64,000 nucleotides of DNA from an uncultured Idiomarina sp. (GCA_946885915.1 CAMPHF010000011.1:1-64000), one strand, 5' to 3'. Counted from the first letter of the stretch, positions 30,416 to 41,562 are shown. Translations and numbers: made by a program. Notes: generated by a model not told the origin, from the sequence alone.

Positions 30416-30509
30416 GTTTGTTAAACTATCGAAAACAACGCTTACTGTGGAAAAATCGAGCGAGATGGATAAATATCCCGCAATCGGACGTGGCAACTCA
30501 AAAAATCGT

Positions 30510-30537
30510 TTGACTTTGCTGCTCAGGTCGCTATCAT
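30510..30537 (+). promoter_or_regulatory. Sigma-70-like promoter for the tRNA-Ser/Arg cluster
   Basis: TTGACT (30510-30515) and TATCAT (30532-30537) are separated by 16 bases, placing transcription start just before the tRNA-Ser gene at 30556. Both hexamers match consensus at five positions. Confidence 0.7.
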
Positions 30538-30555
30538 TCTCGCCCACAAGATAGC

Positions 30556-30648
30556 GGTGAGGTGGCCGAGTGGCTGAAGGCGCTCCCCTGCTAAGGGAGT
30601 ATAGGGTTTGTAGCTCTATCGAGGGTTCGAATCCCTCCCTCACCGCCA
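30556..30648 (+). tRNA. tRNA-Ser(GCT)
   Basis: A 93-nt class II tRNA with long variable arm. The acceptor stem GGTGAGG pairs with CCTCACC, the anticodon GCT sits in CTGCTAAG, and CCA is encoded. It lies downstream of csrA and before two tRNA-Arg genes. Confidence 0.97.
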
Positions 30649-30666
30649 GTCTTGAATTTGAAATAC

Positions 30667-30743
30667 GCACTCGTAGCTCAACTGGATAGAGTACCTGGCT
30701 ACGAACCAGGCGGTTGGAGGTTCGAGTCCTCCCGAGTGCGCCA
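30667..30743 (+). tRNA. tRNA-Arg(ACG), copy 1
   Basis: A 77-nt tRNA with acceptor stem GCACTCG/CGAGTGC, anticodon ACG in CTACGAA and encoded CCA. The A34 would be deaminated to inosine, reading CGU, CGC and CGA. Confidence 0.97.
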
Positions 30744-30784
30744 TTTCAATGCTGTATACCCTGTACCAGTCATATCTTGACTGC

Positions 30785-30861
30785 GCACTCGTAGCTCAAC
30801 TGGATAGAGTACCTGGCTACGAACCAGGCGGTTGGAGGTTCGAGTCCTCCCGAGTGCGCCA
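30785..30861 (+). tRNA. tRNA-Arg(ACG), copy 2
   Basis: Identical to copy 1 and separated from it by 41 bases. Anticodon ACG, CCA encoded. Likely part of one tRNA-Ser-Arg-Arg transcript; a T-rich stretch follows, but no strong terminator hairpin. Confidence 0.97.
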
Positions 30862-30977
30862 TTTTTCCTCTTTGTACTGCCGACATCCAACTGAACATTT
30901 ACCCCACTGCTGACGTACATCACCATAGCTGTTGCTTTTTTCAACATTATTAACGTCAAGAATAGTTATTATTTAAT

Positions 30978-30996
30978 GCATAGCCCTTCGCTATGC
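30978..30996 (+). repeat. Hairpin upstream of oadG
   Basis: Perfect inverted repeat GCATAGC/GCTATGC (arms 30978-30984 and 30990-30996, 5-base loop), and GCTATGC recurs at 31007-31013. It lies about 90 bases before oadG. It may be the end of the tRNA transcript or a regulatory site; no poly-T follows directly. Confidence 0.35.
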
Positions 30997-31085
30997 TCCG
31001 CATTATGCTATGCTGAATTTTTTGTAATGCTTTATTAACAATTACAGACGGTTGCAGTCTGTATGCGGTACAAAAAGGACCAGTT

Positions 31086-31322
31086 ATGTCGGACCAATTC
31101 TCACTTGCCGCTAGTATCATGGCCGCGGGTATGTTGTCGGTATTCGTATTTCTCGTACTACTGATTGTCGCAATGGGTGTTTTGCGGCGGTTATTTGCGG
31201 GTGACGGGCTGCAAGCAGCCGGAACCACTCCGCGTGCAGCAGCTACCACACCCATCGCCGCAGCGAAACTAGCTGCGATCAGCACCGCCATTCAGCGTTA
31301 TCGGCAAGACCACGAAGCATAG
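31086..31322 (+). CDS. oadG: Oxaloacetate decarboxylase gamma subunit
   Basis: A 78-residue small subunit with one membrane helix (about 10-33, ending in GVLRRLF) and a polar, Ala/Thr-rich cytoplasmic tail. In the sodium-pumping decarboxylase OadG joins OadA to OadB and helps bind zinc. AAGGA lies upstream of the ATG. Ten bases separate it from oadA, and the G-A-B order is the standard operon. Confidence 0.9.
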   Translation: MSDQFSLAASIMAAGMLSVFVFLVLLIVAMGVLRRLFAGDGLQAAGTTPRAAATTPIAAAKLAAISTAIQRYRQDHEA

Positions 31323-31332
31323 GAGTGTGAAC

Positions 31333-33123
31333 ATGACTAAGCCATTACTGTTAACCGAGTTGGCGTTTCGCGACGCTCATCAATCGCTGTTAGCGACCCG
31401 TCTGCGTCTTGATGACATGTTACCGGTGGCGGCCGAGCTCGATGCGCTAGGGTACTGGTCGATGGAATCTTGGGGTGGTGCGACTTTTGACGCTTGCATT
31501 CGTTACTTAGGTGAAGATCCCTGGGAGCGGATCCGCGAAATCAAAGCGGCCATGCCAAACACCAAACAACAAATGCTATTACGTGGCCAGAACTTACTCG
31601 GTTATCGCCATTACGCCGATGATGTCGTGCGTAAGTTTGTTGAGCGCGCTCGCGAGAACGGCGTTGATGTGTTCCGTATTTTTGATGCCATGAATGATGT
31701 GCGCAACCTAGCGACCGCTATTAAAGCAACGAAAGAGCATGATGGTCACGCCCAAGGCACATTGTCTTACACTGTGAGTGAAGTGCACACGCTGGAGAAA
31801 TGGGTAGCCATGGCCGAGGAACTGGCCGACTTAGGTTGTGATTCTATTTGTATTAAAGATATGGCCGGTTTATTACGTCCATATGTTGCTGCGGAGCTTA
31901 TCCCAGCATTGAAAAAAGCCACCGGGTTGCCAATTGCCATGCAGTGTCACGCAACCACTGGGCTTAGCACCGCCACTTATCAAACGGCGATTGATGCGGG
32001 TATTGATATGCTCGATACAGCTATTTCGCCGCTCAGCATGACCTATGGACATACTGCAACCGAAACCGTGGTGGCCATGGTTGAGGGCAGTGAGCGCGAT
32101 ACTGGTATGTCGCTAGAAGCCTTTGCGCCGATTGCTACGCACTTTCGTGAAGTGCGTAAAAAGTACGCTAAATTTGAAGGCAGCCTAAAAGGTATTGATG
32201 CGCGGATTTTAACCGCGCAAGTTCCCGGCGGCATGCTCACCAATATGGAAAATCAACTACGTGAACAAGGCGCGAGCGATAAGTTCGACGCGGTACTTGA
32301 TGAAATTCCGAAAGTACGAGAAGACCTTGGCTTTATTCCGTTGGTGACGCCTACCTCGCAAATTGTAGGCACCCAGGCGGTGCTGAATGTGCTAAGCGGC
32401 GAGCGCTATGCCAACATCTCAAAAGAGACCAAAGGTGTGTTACGGGGCGAGTACGGCGCGACCCCGGCACCGGTGAATACTAAATTGCAGCAGCAAGTGT
32501 TAGCGGGTGATAAACCCATTACAGTGCGGCCAGCCGATTTAATCGAGGATGAATTGCAAGCGCTGACAGAAAGTTTACGTAATGAGGCGAAAGCCGAGGG
32601 TATTAAGCTGGCGCGGCATGAAGTGGATGATGTTTTAACCTATGCACTGTTTCCACAGATTGGTCTGAAGTTCTTGAAAAATAGAGGCAATCCAGATGCC
32701 TTCGAACCAATTCCAAGCGCTACAGATGTTCATCCCGATGCAACAAGTAAGCCCTCTAACAAGCCTGTTGCGACTTATTCAGTCGCCGTTGATGGTGAAG
32801 TCTTTACCGTTCAAGTGGGGCCAGAGGGTAGCATTGAAAGTGCCACCCCAGCGGGCAATACTGCTTCAGCGCCAGCCGCACCGGCAGCCAGTAGCGCGCC
32901 AACTAACGGTCAGCCCATTTCAGCGCCACTCGCTGGTAACGTATTCAAAGTACTGGTGAAAGCGGGACAACAAGTGAGTGCGGGCGATGTATTGGTGGTT
33001 GTGGAAGCCATGAAGATGGAGACTGACATCAAGGCTGAGCATGACGGTAAAGTTGTGAGTGTAGAGGTGAAAGAAGGTGACAGCTTGGCTGTCGGCGATA
33101 CATTGCTAACCATAGCGAGTTAA
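31333..33123 (+). CDS. oadA: Oxaloacetate decarboxylase alpha subunit (biotin protein)
   Basis: A 596-residue subunit carrying out carboxyl transfer. The N-terminal carboxyltransferase barrel shows [17 protein letters not shown] and the metal-binding MQCHATTG. A Pro/Ala-rich linker (about 515-535) leads to the C-terminal biotinyl domain with VEAMKMETD, where the second-last Lys of AMKM is biotinylated. ATG at 31333 is preferred over GTG at 31327 because AGGAG lies seven bases before it. The complex couples oxaloacetate decarboxylation to sodium export. Confidence 0.96.
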   Translation: MTKPLLLTELAFRDAHQSLLATRLRLDDMLPVAAELDALGYWSMESWGGATFDACIRYLGEDPWERIREIKAAMPNTKQQMLLRGQNLLGYRHYADDVVRKFVERARENGVDVFRIFDAMNDVRNLATAIKATKEHDGHAQGTLSYTVSEVHTLEKWVAMAEELADLGCDSICIKDMAGLLRPYVAAELIPALKKATGLPIAMQCHATTGLSTATYQTAIDAGIDMLDTAISPLSMTYGHTATETVVAMVEGSERDTGMSLEAFAPIATHFREVRKKYAKFEGSLKGIDARILTAQVPGGMLTNMENQLREQGASDKFDAVLDEIPKVREDLGFIPLVTPTSQIVGTQAVLNVLSGERYANISKETKGVLRGEYGATPAPVNTKLQQQVLAGDKPITVRPADLIEDELQALTESLRNEAKAEGIKLARHEVDDVLTYALFPQIGLKFLKNRGNPDAFEPIPSATDVHPDATSKPSNKPVATYSVAVDGEVFTVQVGPEGSIESATPAGNTASAPAAPAASSAPTNGQPISAPLAGNVFKVLVKAGQQVSAGDVLVVVEAMKMETDIKAEHDGKVVSVEVKEGDSLAVGDTLLTIAS

Positions 33124-33126
33124 GTC

Positions 33127-34257
33127 ATGGAGCAGTTACAAATATTATGGCAAAGCACCGCGTTGTCCTCTTTTACTCTGGGGCAGGCGGTGATGATTGG
33201 CGTGGGTGGTTTACTGCTGTTCTTGGCTATTCACAAAAAATATGAGCCGCTGTTGCTTTTACCCATTGGCTTTGGCGCGATTTTAGTCAATATTCCGCTG
33301 GCTGGTTTTAATGAACCCGGTGGTTTGCTGTATTACGTTTATGAGGTGGGGATTGGCACTGGCGTGTTTCCCTTACTGATTTTTATGGGCGTCGGTGCGA
33401 TGACCGATTTTGGTCCATTGATCGCGAACCCCAGAACCTTGCTGTTGGGTGCTGCCGCGCAGTTTGGTATTTTCGCAACCTTACTTGGTGCTGTTGCGAT
33501 GAGTGGCTTGCCGGGATTTGATTTTACCATTCAACAAGCGTCCGCCATCGCCATTATTGGGGGTGCCGATGGCCCAACAGCTATCTTTCTTACCTCTAAG
33601 TTAGCGCCTGAATTGCTCGGTGCAATTGCTGTTGCGGCTTATTCATACATGGCGTTAGTGCCGATTATTCAGCCGCCAATTATGAAGCTGTTTACCACGC
33701 CGGCTGAACGCGCCATCAAAATGGAGCAGTTGCGTCCGGTAGCGCGAAAAGAGAAAGTTATTTTCCCGCTCGCGGTACTATTTTTGACCTTACTCTTTCT
33801 GCCCACAGCAACTCCTTTAGTTGGGATGTTTTGCCTGGGTAACTTAATGCGTGAGGCTGGTGTCGTCGAGCGGCTCAGTAAGACCGCGCAAAACGAGCTC
33901 ATTAATATTGTCACCATCTTTTTAGGCTTAGCGGTGGGTTCGAAACTGTCTGCTGAGGAGTTTCTAGCTCTTGAAACCTTGGGCATTCTACTACTCGGTG
34001 CGGTGGCGTTTGCGATTGGCACGGCCTCAGGGGTGTTAATGGCTAAGCTGATGGCTAAATTTAGTAAATCACCCATTAACCCACTGATTGGTGCTGCTGG
34101 AGTCTCTGCGGTGCCGATGGCGGCACGGGTGGTCAATAAAGTAGGCTTAGAGGCAAACCCCCAGAACTTCTTGCTCATGCATGCAATGGGGCCTAATGTT
34201 GCCGGTGTGTTAGGTTCAGCGGTTGCCGCTGGGGTGCTACTTGCGCTTGTCGGCTAG
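33127..34257 (+). CDS. oadB: Oxaloacetate decarboxylase beta subunit (sodium pump)
   Basis: A 376-residue polytopic membrane protein with about nine to eleven helices. [23 protein letters not shown] is the conserved re-entrant segment with the Asp essential for sodium transport, and [14 protein letters not shown] is the second conserved block. It decarboxylates carboxybiotin on OadA and exports sodium. Three bases follow the oadA stop. It converges with the hybrid kinase gene across 18 bases. Confidence 0.96.
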   Translation: MEQLQILWQSTALSSFTLGQAVMIGVGGLLLFLAIHKKYEPLLLLPIGFGAILVNIPLAGFNEPGGLLYYVYEVGIGTGVFPLLIFMGVGAMTDFGPLIANPRTLLLGAAAQFGIFATLLGAVAMSGLPGFDFTIQQASAIAIIGGADGPTAIFLTSKLAPELLGAIAVAAYSYMALVPIIQPPIMKLFTTPAERAIKMEQLRPVARKEKVIFPLAVLFLTLLFLPTATPLVGMFCLGNLMREAGVVERLSKTAQNELINIVTIFLGLAVGSKLSAEEFLALETLGILLLGAVAFAIGTASGVLMAKLMAKFSKSPINPLIGAAGVSAVPMAARVVNKVGLEANPQNFLLMHAMGPNVAGVLGSAVAAGVLLALVG

Positions 34258-34275
34258 CACATCCACTGTTGGCGG

Positions 34276-36897
34276 CTAGTGCGGTTGTTGCCGCGCTGCC
34301 GCCAAGGTTAGGTCTGCGGCGGCTTGCTGCGCTTGCTCGAGTAAGCCGTCTATCTTCAGAATTTTATCTGCGACTTGGTCAATTTCACCACGGGTCATAT
34401 CATGCTCAAGTTGTTCAGCCAGCTTGTGCAAGGTATCTAATCCCAAATTGCCGGCCGCCCCTTTGAGTGAGTGAAAATAACGCCGCGCAACGTCATGCTG
34501 CCCCCGCGTGATGAAGTCGGCAATTTTCATGGGACTCTGCTGGTACTCAGTGGCTAATTGGTCAATGAGTCGGCTGTATAAGGGCACATTGTGCTGTAGC
34601 CGCGCGAGTGCAGCGGCGAAATCTATCCCCTTAATTTGCGGATATTTGTAGCTGGGTTTAACGGCCTGTGCTGTAGGTGTACTTGGCGCGCTGGTAGCGG
34701 CTTGGTAAGGACCTGGAATACACCATTTTGCGAGGGTACTCAGCAGTTGGTCCTCGTCGATAGGTTTAGGAATGTGGCCCTGCATACCGGCCGCCAATGA
34801 ACGCTCCGCATCGCCACTCATGGCGTTGGCCGTCATCGCAATAATCGGTAGCTGTTGGGGGGTGAATAGTTGACGGATCTGCTGAGTGGCTTTGTAGCCA
34901 TCCATAACCGGCATTTGAATATCCATTAATACCGCCGCATAGCGTTTCGTCTGAACCTTTTCCAACGCTATTTGACCATGCTCGGCAACATCAACAATAA
35001 AGCCATGGCCCGCTAAAATTTCCGTTGCGACTTGCTGATTAATCTCATTATCTTCGACCAATAAAATCGGCGCATGACGCAATAAATCAGTCACTTGATG
35101 GCGGCGAGCGACATGTTCAGCCCGCTGCGCTGGCTGTGCACTTGTGCTATCAGTGGCATGTGCTTGTTTTAGAACCGTTGTGAGCACACGCGCTAACGCC
35201 GCCGCCGTGTATGGTTTGGTAATAAAGTCACGAGCGCCCACGTCAATCGCTTTTTCGGCGAGCTCTTCGGCGTAGTAGCCAGTGGCTAAGATTAATGCCG
35301 GACATTGTGCGCCAAGTTGAGCCTGCGCTTGGCGACAAAATTCCAATCCATCAATGCCCGGCAAGCGCCAATCAACGAGTGCTAAATCATAAGCAGGATC
35401 TTGTTCCAGCAGCGCTAGGCCTTGTTCCGCAGTACGACAAACTTTGACATCCATTTGGTAGGAGCGCAGCAATTCGTATAGCATTTCGCGGGTCGACAAA
35501 TTGTCATCAATCGCCAATATGCGCGTACCACTTAATTTCTTGAGCAGGGTTTGATGGTGCGATGCATCCTGGCCTTTTTGCACCGGTAACGTCAGTTCGA
35601 TATAAAACGTAGAGCCTTGCCCTTTAGCACTGATCACCCCAATATCACCCTCCGGCATCAGCTGGATCAGGCGCCGCGAAATCGCTAATCCTAGTCCCGT
35701 ACCCCCATATTTTCGGGTCGTCGAAGAGTCCGCTTGGGTAAATGCTTTGAACAAATTGGCGCGCTGCTCTTCGTCCATACCGATACCGGTATCGGTTACG
35801 GAAATGCGTAGCCAAACTTTTTCGGGTTGGCGATCTAACAGGGTAACGGCAACGTTAATCTCGCCGTCTTCGGTAAACTTAATCGCATTACTTACCAGAT
35901 TGACCAACACTTGATTTAACCGTAATGGGTCGCCCACCAGCAAGGTAGGTATATTGGCGGGTAGGTTAATAATAAACTCAAGGTCTTTATCGTAAGCGCG
36001 GTAGGCAAACATGTCAGCGAGGGTGCCAAGCACATCTTCTAAGTCAAAAGGAATCGCTTCGACGGTTAACTTGCCAGCTTCAATTTTAGAAAAATCAAGA
36101 ATGTCGTTAATCACACCCAATAGCGCTTGTGACGATGACTCAATGACTTTCACATAGCGTTTTTGCTTGTCATCTAAAGGGGTTTTGAGCGCTAGGTTTG
36201 CCATGCCGACAATGGCGTTAATTGGGGTGCGGATCTCATGGCTCATGTTCGCGAGAAACTCACTTTTCGATTCATTGGCGCGTTCAGCAAGTTCCTTTGC
36301 CGCTTCCATCTCGGCGGCTACCGCTTTAATTCGAGATACATCGTAATAACTGCCGAGTACACCGATCACTCGGCCCTGCGGGTCGTAGAGTGGAACACTG
36401 GAGTGTTCGACCCAACGTTCGCCATCGCTCAACATAAGTCGGATTTGTTGATTACAAGAGGCCAAAGCTGATTGGCAAGTTTGCTGATCGGTGGTGAGCA
36501 ATTGTGGGTTTTGCGCAAGCCAAGAAGTCTGATCTAAATCGAGACTATCGGGGTTGACGCCTGTTAACGCAAAGTCTCGTTTAAAAGCAAGGTTGCCACC
36601 GCGTAGTTTCAGATCCGCATCGCGCCAGTACAGTCGCGTCGGTAAATCGTTTAGTAAGTGTTGTAATAGCTGTAACGAGGTGTCAGATAACAACGGTAAT
36701 TGCGGGTTCAAACCTAACTGGCGCCGACGTGAGCGCCCAACTAGCCACAAAATAGCGCAACAGTTTACAAAAAATACCGCGCCAAGCGCCAGCGCGTAGA
36801 TGTTCGCGGGGGCCCACAATAATGCGACCAAACCAATCACATTCAAACTTAGCATAACGAGTTGGCTTAATTGCCAAGGAGAATGGAAGCTGCGCAT
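34276..36897 (-). CDS. Hybrid sensor histidine kinase, PAS-HK-REC-REC-HPt
   Basis: An 873-residue membrane sensor. Two helices near 15-55 form the only membrane part, so there is little periplasmic domain. They are followed by a PAS domain (about 80-190), HisKA with His220 in [10 protein letters not shown], a HATPase with [10 protein letters not shown] and TGLGLAIS, receiver 1 with Asp in LVDWRLPG, receiver 2 with Asp in LMDIQMPV, and HPt with [11 protein letters not shown]. The architecture resembles ArcB/BarA, but has two receivers and no HAMP or ArcB leucine-zipper evident. ATG at 36897 is preferred over an in-frame TTG at 36924. No response-regulator gene is adjacent, so the signal and target are unknown. 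Confidence 0.9.
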   Translation of the reverse strand: MRSFHSPWQLSQLVMLSLNVIGLVALLWAPANIYALALGAVFFVNCCAILWLVGRSRRRQLGLNPQLPLLSDTSLQLLQHLLNDLPTRLYWRDADLKLRGGNLAFKRDFALTGVNPDSLDLDQTSWLAQNPQLLTTDQQTCQSALASCNQQIRLMLSDGERWVEHSSVPLYDPQGRVIGVLGSYYDVSRIKAVAAEMEAAKELAERANESKSEFLANMSHEIRTPINAIVGMANLALKTPLDDKQKRYVKVIESSSQALLGVINDILDFSKIEAGKLTVEAIPFDLEDVLGTLADMFAYRAYDKDLEFIINLPANIPTLLVGDPLRLNQVLVNLVSNAIKFTEDGEINVAVTLLDRQPEKVWLRISVTDTGIGMDEEQRANLFKAFTQADSSTTRKYGGTGLGLAISRRLIQLMPEGDIGVISAKGQGSTFYIELTLPVQKGQDASHHQTLLKKLSGTRILAIDDNLSTREMLYELLRSYQMDVKVCRTAEQGLALLEQDPAYDLALVDWRLPGIDGLEFCRQAQAQLGAQCPALILATGYYAEELAEKAIDVGARDFITKPYTAAALARVLTTVLKQAHATDSTSAQPAQRAEHVARRHQVTDLLRHAPILLVEDNEINQQVATEILAGHGFIVDVAEHGQIALEKVQTKRYAAVLMDIQMPVMDGYKATQQIRQLFTPQQLPIIAMTANAMSGDAERSLAAGMQGHIPKPIDEDQLLSTLAKWCIPGPYQAATSAPSTPTAQAVKPSYKYPQIKGIDFAAALARLQHNVPLYSRLIDQLATEYQQSPMKIADFITRGQHDVARRYFHSLKGAAGNLGLDTLHKLAEQLEHDMTRGEIDQVADKILKIDGLLEQAQQAAADLTLAAARQQPH

Positions 36898-37093
36898 GAT
36901 GTCTACTAGGTGAAAAAATGACAAATCATGATGCCATGCGAAGGGCGAATCGCCAACCCTCTATGACGCAAAACGTTGTGGTCGTAGACGGCAATCGCAA
37001 TTCAAAGTAAGCTTTGCGCTGAACTAAATATCAGCGTGCGAACGTACCAATCGTTCAGCCAATGTCTTAGCAGTAATAGACACAAGGATATTC

Positions 37094-38719
37094 ATGGCAC
37101 AGCCAACTATCGAAACCATTATCGCCGCATTCTCAGAGCCTGCGCAACGAGCCAGCTTAGGCGCTATCCGCCGCGGTATCGAGCGTGAAGGTTTACGCAT
37201 TACGAGCAGCGGCCGTTTGTCACCAGAGTTACACCCACGTCAACTTGGTGCCACCTTAACCCATCCGCATATCACCACCGATTATGCGGAAATGTTGCTT
37301 GAATTCATTACTCCAGTCGCGCAATCAATACGCGCAAGTCTTGAGCAGCTCGCAGATATTCATCAAGTGACTTATGCAGCTCTTGGCGATGAGTTGATTT
37401 GGCCGTTGAGCATGCCTTGTTATGTTGGCAATGCCGATGACATTCTAATTGCACAGTACGGAACTTCGCACAGCGGCCGAATGAAGAATTTATATCGGCG
37501 TGGCCTGACTCATCGTTATGGTGGCGCGATGCAAATTATTGCGGGTGTGCATTTTAATTGGTCAGTGCCGGATGAGATGTGGCGTACCCTTGCCAGTATC
37601 AATGGGGTAGCAGATAGCCAAGCCTTCCGCTCCGCGCAATACTTTGGTTTGATCCGTAATTACAAACGGATCAGTTGGTTAATCCCATATTTATTCGGCG
37701 CATCGCCTGCTATTTGCAAGTCATTTTTGGCCCATACCGATACTGACATGAGTTTCAGTGAGATGGGTAAGGGCACAATTTACCGACCTTACGGCACCTC
37801 ACTGCGGATGAGCGATTTAGGCTACACCAATAAAGAGCAGGCTGAGCTTGGGATCCGTTACAACTCGGTGGAGGAGTACGTGCACGGCTTGCGGCGCGCG
37901 ATTTCTAAGTCATCGGCTCGGTTCGCTAAAATTGGTGTAAAAGTTGGTGATGATTATCGGCAGCTAAATGATTGTGTGTTACAAATCGAGAATGAGTTTT
38001 ACGCGACTATTCGGCCGAAGCGGGTTGCCGAAAATAGCGAAACACCGACCCAAGCACTTGAGCGTGGTGGCGTAGAGTATATCGAAGTGCGCGCACTCGA
38101 TGTGAACCCATTTAGCCCTATTGGTATTACCGAGCAGCAAGTTCGTTTACTCGATTTAATGTTGTTGTACTGTTTGTTTAAAGACAGTCCGTTGATGGAC
38201 GATGCGGAGCAACAGCTGGTAGATAAAAACTTCAATCGGGTGGTTTTAGACGGTCGCGATCCACGCTTAACACTAGTGCAAGGCGGTCATGAAAGATTGT
38301 TGGCCGATTGGTTGGAAGAGTTGTTCGCGGAATTCATGCCGCTGGCGCGTATGCTCGATCAGCAGAATCCGGAGCTGACAACCTATGCTGATAGCGTCAG
38401 CGAACTTTATCCGGCAGTGCTGAATCCTGAACTAACCCTGTCTGGGCAGGTGTTGGCAACGCTGCGAGAACAGCAGTTAGACAATAGTGAATTTGGCATG
38501 GCGTTAGCGCGCCAATACCAAGCAGAATTTGCCAAGCGCCAACTCACGCAATTCAGTGCCGCGCAATTTGAGCAGTGGGCGAGTGCTTCGTTGAGCGCCC
38601 AGCAACAACGTGAAGCAGCGGATGCGCAAACCTCATTTGATGACTATTTAACGGATTATTTTAAGCGTGCAAGGTGTGCCAGTAATGACCGAGACTGTAC
38701 CGGGACAGAAACCGCCTAA
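37094..38719 (+). CDS. gshA: Glutamate--cysteine ligase
   Basis: A 541-residue class I gamma-glutamylcysteine synthetase catalysing the first step of glutathione synthesis. LGAIRRGIEREGLRI opens the ATP-grasp-like fold, and GVHFNWSVP and YIEVRALDVNPFSP are signature segments with metal-binding Glu residues. Length is close to that of E. coli GshA (518). AAGGA precedes the ATG. Its last 35 bases overlap the start of a lipoprotein gene. Confidence 0.96.
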   Translation: MAQPTIETIIAAFSEPAQRASLGAIRRGIEREGLRITSSGRLSPELHPRQLGATLTHPHITTDYAEMLLEFITPVAQSIRASLEQLADIHQVTYAALGDELIWPLSMPCYVGNADDILIAQYGTSHSGRMKNLYRRGLTHRYGGAMQIIAGVHFNWSVPDEMWRTLASINGVADSQAFRSAQYFGLIRNYKRISWLIPYLFGASPAICKSFLAHTDTDMSFSEMGKGTIYRPYGTSLRMSDLGYTNKEQAELGIRYNSVEEYVHGLRRAISKSSARFAKIGVKVGDDYRQLNDCVLQIENEFYATIRPKRVAENSETPTQALERGGVEYIEVRALDVNPFSPIGITEQQVRLLDLMLLYCLFKDSPLMDDAEQQLVDKNFNRVVLDGRDPRLTLVQGGHERLLADWLEELFAEFMPLARMLDQQNPELTTYADSVSELYPAVLNPELTLSGQVLATLREQQLDNSEFGMALARQYQAEFAKRQLTQFSAAQFEQWASASLSAQQQREAADAQTSFDDYLTDYFKRARCASNDRDCTGTETA

Positions 38720-39350
38720 GTCACCTGTCAGGGATCGACTAGGCAAGTTGAGCACGGCGCTATTGCTGGCGCTAGCGCTCACTGGCTGTGCGTCGCCACC
38801 GCCTGCGAACCCTGAAAATCTTTGTGATATTTTCTATGAGCACGAAGATTGGTATGACGCAGCGCGCGATATGCAAGATAAATGGGGCGCCCCGATTCAA
38901 GTGCCGATGGCGATGATGTATCAGGAGAGCTCGTTTAAGCACGACGCTTTGCCTCCCCGTGATTATATTCTCGGTTTTATTCCTTGGGGCCGAGTCAGCA
39001 GTGCGTACGGCTACTCACAAGCTAAAACCATGACCTGGGAAGATTACAAAAAAGAAACTGGGAATAGCTGGGCTGATCGCGACGATTTCGCAGACGCCAT
39101 CGATTTTATGGGCTGGTTTATTGCTAAGTCACAGCAAATCAACGGTGTCTCAAAGTGGGATGCGTACGCCCAATATTTGAACTATCACGAGGGGTGGGGT
39201 GGTTATCAACGTAAAACTTACCTACAAAAACCTTGGTTGGTCAAAGTGGCGCGTATTGTGAAACAGCGGGCGAGTACCTATGGCGCACAGTTGCGCCAGT
39301 GTCAGGAAGATTTAGATAAAGGCTGGCTCGAGCAGTTGTTTTTCGGTTAA
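38685..39350 (+). CDS. Transglycosylase-SLT-like lipoprotein
   Basis: A 221-residue predicted lipoprotein. After a charged N-terminus of about 25 residues comes a hydrophobic segment ending in the lipobox LTGC. MMYQESSFKHDA resembles the SLT catalytic block with the Glu of ES, and SSAYGYSQAKTMTWEDYK and YAQYLNYHEGWGGY fit the lytic-transglycosylase fold. It probably acts on or binds peptidoglycan, but activity is unproven. The ATG at 38685 has AAGGTG upstream and starts inside gshA with a 35-base overlap; a GTG at 38667 is less likely. Co-transcription with gshA is expected. Confidence 0.8.
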   Translation: MTETVPGQKPPKSPVRDRLGKLSTALLLALALTGCASPPPANPENLCDIFYEHEDWYDAARDMQDKWGAPIQVPMAMMYQESSFKHDALPPRDYILGFIPWGRVSSAYGYSQAKTMTWEDYKKETGNSWADRDDFADAIDFMGWFIAKSQQINGVSKWDAYAQYLNYHEGWGGYQRKTYLQKPWLVKVARIVKQRASTYGAQLRQCQEDLDKGWLEQLFFG

Positions 39351-39382
39351 ACGCTCGCGCCAGCAGTCGTGCTGAATGAGGA

Positions 39383-40684
39383 TTAGTTATCTTGCTCGTT
39401 GGGGTACGGGGCAAGATAAAATTCAGGTAGGAATCGTACGGATTTCACTAAGCTGTCACTAGATTCCATAATTTCTATCGGATAACCGGCAATTCGTAAG
39501 CCCAGCTGAGTGCGAGGAATATCGCCGAGTAACTCAATAATCAAACCACTGACTGTTTTCGGACCATCGACTGGCAGCTGCCAATCCATTTCTTTATTTA
39601 GTTCCCGAATATTGGCGGTGCCATCGACGATAAAAGTGCCATCTGCTTGCGCAGTCACCGCATCACTCGGAGTTGGGCTGAGAGTCGTGGTGAAGTCGCC
39701 AACTATTTCTTCCAGAATATCCTCTAGGGTAACCAAGCCCTGAATATCGCCATACTCATCGACAACTAGCCCAATGCGCTCTTTGTTGGCTTTAAACTTC
39801 AATAGCTGCACATTAAGCGGGGTACCCTCTGGGACATAGTAAATGTCTCGAGTGGCACGCACCAAGGTTGCTTTATCTTCGGTAAATTGATTCTTACTCA
39901 TTAACCGCATAATGTCGCGGGCATGTAAAAAACCGACCGCATCATCGATTTCACCACGATACAACAATAACCGCGTGTGCTGCCCTTGCGACAGCGCTTT
40001 CATGATGTTTTTCCAGTCGTCATTAATATCAATGCCGACAATATCGCTGCGCGGGATCATCACGTCTTCCACCGTCACTTTCTCTAAATCCAAGATGCTT
40101 AATAGCATTTCTTGGTGCGACGTTGGGATCATGGAGTTGGCTTCGTTAACAACCGTTCGCAGCTCTTCTGAGCTTAATGCATAAGCGCCATCGGTGCGGT
40201 GCGGATTGATACCAAATACCCGCATGAAGCTGTTGGTAATAAAGTTAACCGAGGCCACCAGTGGATACATGATGGTGAGCAGCGGTTTCAGAATCAGCGA
40301 TGATGGAAACGCGACCCGCTCTGGGTGCAGTGCTGCTATGGTTTTAGGTGTGACTTCGGAAAAAATCAGGACAATTAAGGTCAGGCCAAAGGTGGCGACC
40401 ACCAACCCATACTCACCAAACCAGCGCAAGCACAACACGGTGGCAATAGCGGAGGCGCCAATATTAACCAAATTGTTACCGATAAGGATCAGACCGATCA
40501 GGCGGTCGGGCCGATCGAGTAAGTATTGGACTCGTTCTGCGCCGCGATGTTTTTGCTGGACTAAGTGTCGTAACCGGTAGCGGTTGATCGACATCATACC
40601 CGTTTCTGAGCCCGAGAAATATGCAGAGAGCAAAAGGAGCACGCCAAGGGCTATTAGCAGCGTGCTCGTTGATATAGCGTCCAA
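39383..40684 (-). CDS. yfjD: CNNM/CorC-family membrane protein (CorB, YfjD)
   Basis: A 433-residue protein with an N-terminal CNNM transmembrane domain of about four helices, SAYFSGSETGMMSINRYRLRHL and FSEVTPKTIAALHPER being signatures. A CBS pair (about 200-330) and a CorC_HlyC C-terminal domain follow, with LVVDEYGDIQGLVTLEDILEEIVGD. It matches E. coli YfjD / Salmonella CorB, implicated in magnesium or cobalt homeostasis. It starts with TTG at 40684; alignment to MEHISTTTL of the E. coli protein supports this start. It sits next to ypjD and ffh as in E. coli. Confidence 0.92.
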   Translation of the reverse strand: MDAISTSTLLIALGVLLLLSAYFSGSETGMMSINRYRLRHLVQQKHRGAERVQYLLDRPDRLIGLILIGNNLVNIGASAIATVLCLRWFGEYGLVVATFGLTLIVLIFSEVTPKTIAALHPERVAFPSSLILKPLLTIMYPLVASVNFITNSFMRVFGINPHRTDGAYALSSEELRTVVNEANSMIPTSHQEMLLSILDLEKVTVEDVMIPRSDIVGIDINDDWKNIMKALSQGQHTRLLLYRGEIDDAVGFLHARDIMRLMSKNQFTEDKATLVRATRDIYYVPEGTPLNVQLLKFKANKERIGLVVDEYGDIQGLVTLEDILEEIVGDFTTTLSPTPSDAVTAQADGTFIVDGTANIRELNKEMDWQLPVDGPKTVSGLIIELLGDIPRTQLGLRIAGYPIEIMESSDSLVKSVRFLPEFYLAPYPNEQDN

Positions 40685-40746
40685 AAAACTACCCTAACTA
40701 GGAAACTGAAAGCACAATGTAATGCCATTTGGCTGCAAGTCAAGCC

Positions 40747-41562
40747 TTAGCCAATAATGATGACATCTTTGACGATGCGACTACCGAAATAAGCAAGGGT
40801 TAGAATCGCACTAGCGACCACTGCAGTAATGACCACACTACGACCTCGCACACCCCATAGTTTATGAATAAGCGCGACAATCAAATACAGCGCTAACGCA
40901 ACCAAACTAAGAATAGTTTTGTGGGCCTGGTTCTGGGCGAACATGTCATTTAAGAAAACGAATCCCGAGCCTATTGCCACAATTAATAACAGCGTACCGA
41001 GCGTTAATAACCGAAAGAAATATCGCTCTACCGTCAGTAAGGGAGGAATCATCCGCGACAGGAGGCGCGCGCGGCGCTGCTTAATTAGCTTATTAATGTA
41101 CAACAATTCAATCGCATACAGCGTTGCCAGCATCAACACACCATAGGCGAGCAAGGATAAACCGATATGAATGATTAAGCCGGGTTGGGTACCTAGCGCA
41201 CTGCCCCAGTCGACCGGGGCGCTGGTCATCAGCCCTGCCGCTAGTGCCGCAAATATATAAACAACGGGACGGAGAAGTAAGCTTGCACCTTGGGTACGAA
41301 GGCTCACTAGCAGTGCTAAAATACAGCTTACGATACTGAGCGATGCGGTTAGATTAAGGTGATCAAAGTGATCAGCTTCTAGTAACGAACTAATTAATGC
41401 CGCGTGTAGCAATATAGCGCCAAGCGCCAACCAAGTTGAGCGGCGAATGAAAGCCGCGGTGTCCCTTACAGTCTCTACCGAGCCTGCGAAACAACGCAGT
41501 ACCAAAGCGGTTGCTATGACATAGCAAAGTGCAGTAGCAAGAAACAGCACGAGCGCGAGCAT
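40747..41562 (-). CDS. ypjD: CcsA-like inner-membrane protein YpjD
   Basis: A 271-residue protein with about eight transmembrane helices. HIGLSLLAYGVLMLATLYAIELLY is the cytochrome-c-assembly (CcsA/CcmC-like) signature, but the tryptophan-rich haem-handling WGxxWxWD motif is not seen. In E. coli the homologue YpjD lies beside yfjD and is linked to divalent-cation homeostasis through CorB-type proteins. Its ATG is 148 bases from the divergent ffh, and yfjD follows 62 bases on. Confidence 0.9.
   Translation of the reverse strand: MLALVLFLATALCYVIATALVLRCFAGSVETVRDTAAFIRRSTWLALGAILLHAALISSLLEADHFDHLNLTASLSIVSCILALLVSLRTQGASLLLRPVVYIFAALAAGLMTSAPVDWGSALGTQPGLIIHIGLSLLAYGVLMLATLYAIELLYINKLIKQRRARLLSRMIPPLLTVERYFFRLLTLGTLLLIVAIGSGFVFLNDMFAQNQAHKTILSLVALALYLIVALIHKLWGVRGRSVVITAVVASAILTLAYFGSRIVKDVIIIG

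Noticed and set aside
33669..34178. 169-codon open frame on the minus strand inside oadB
   Set aside because: Shadow of a conserved membrane-protein gene; Ser/Ala/Lys-rich translation with no motif.
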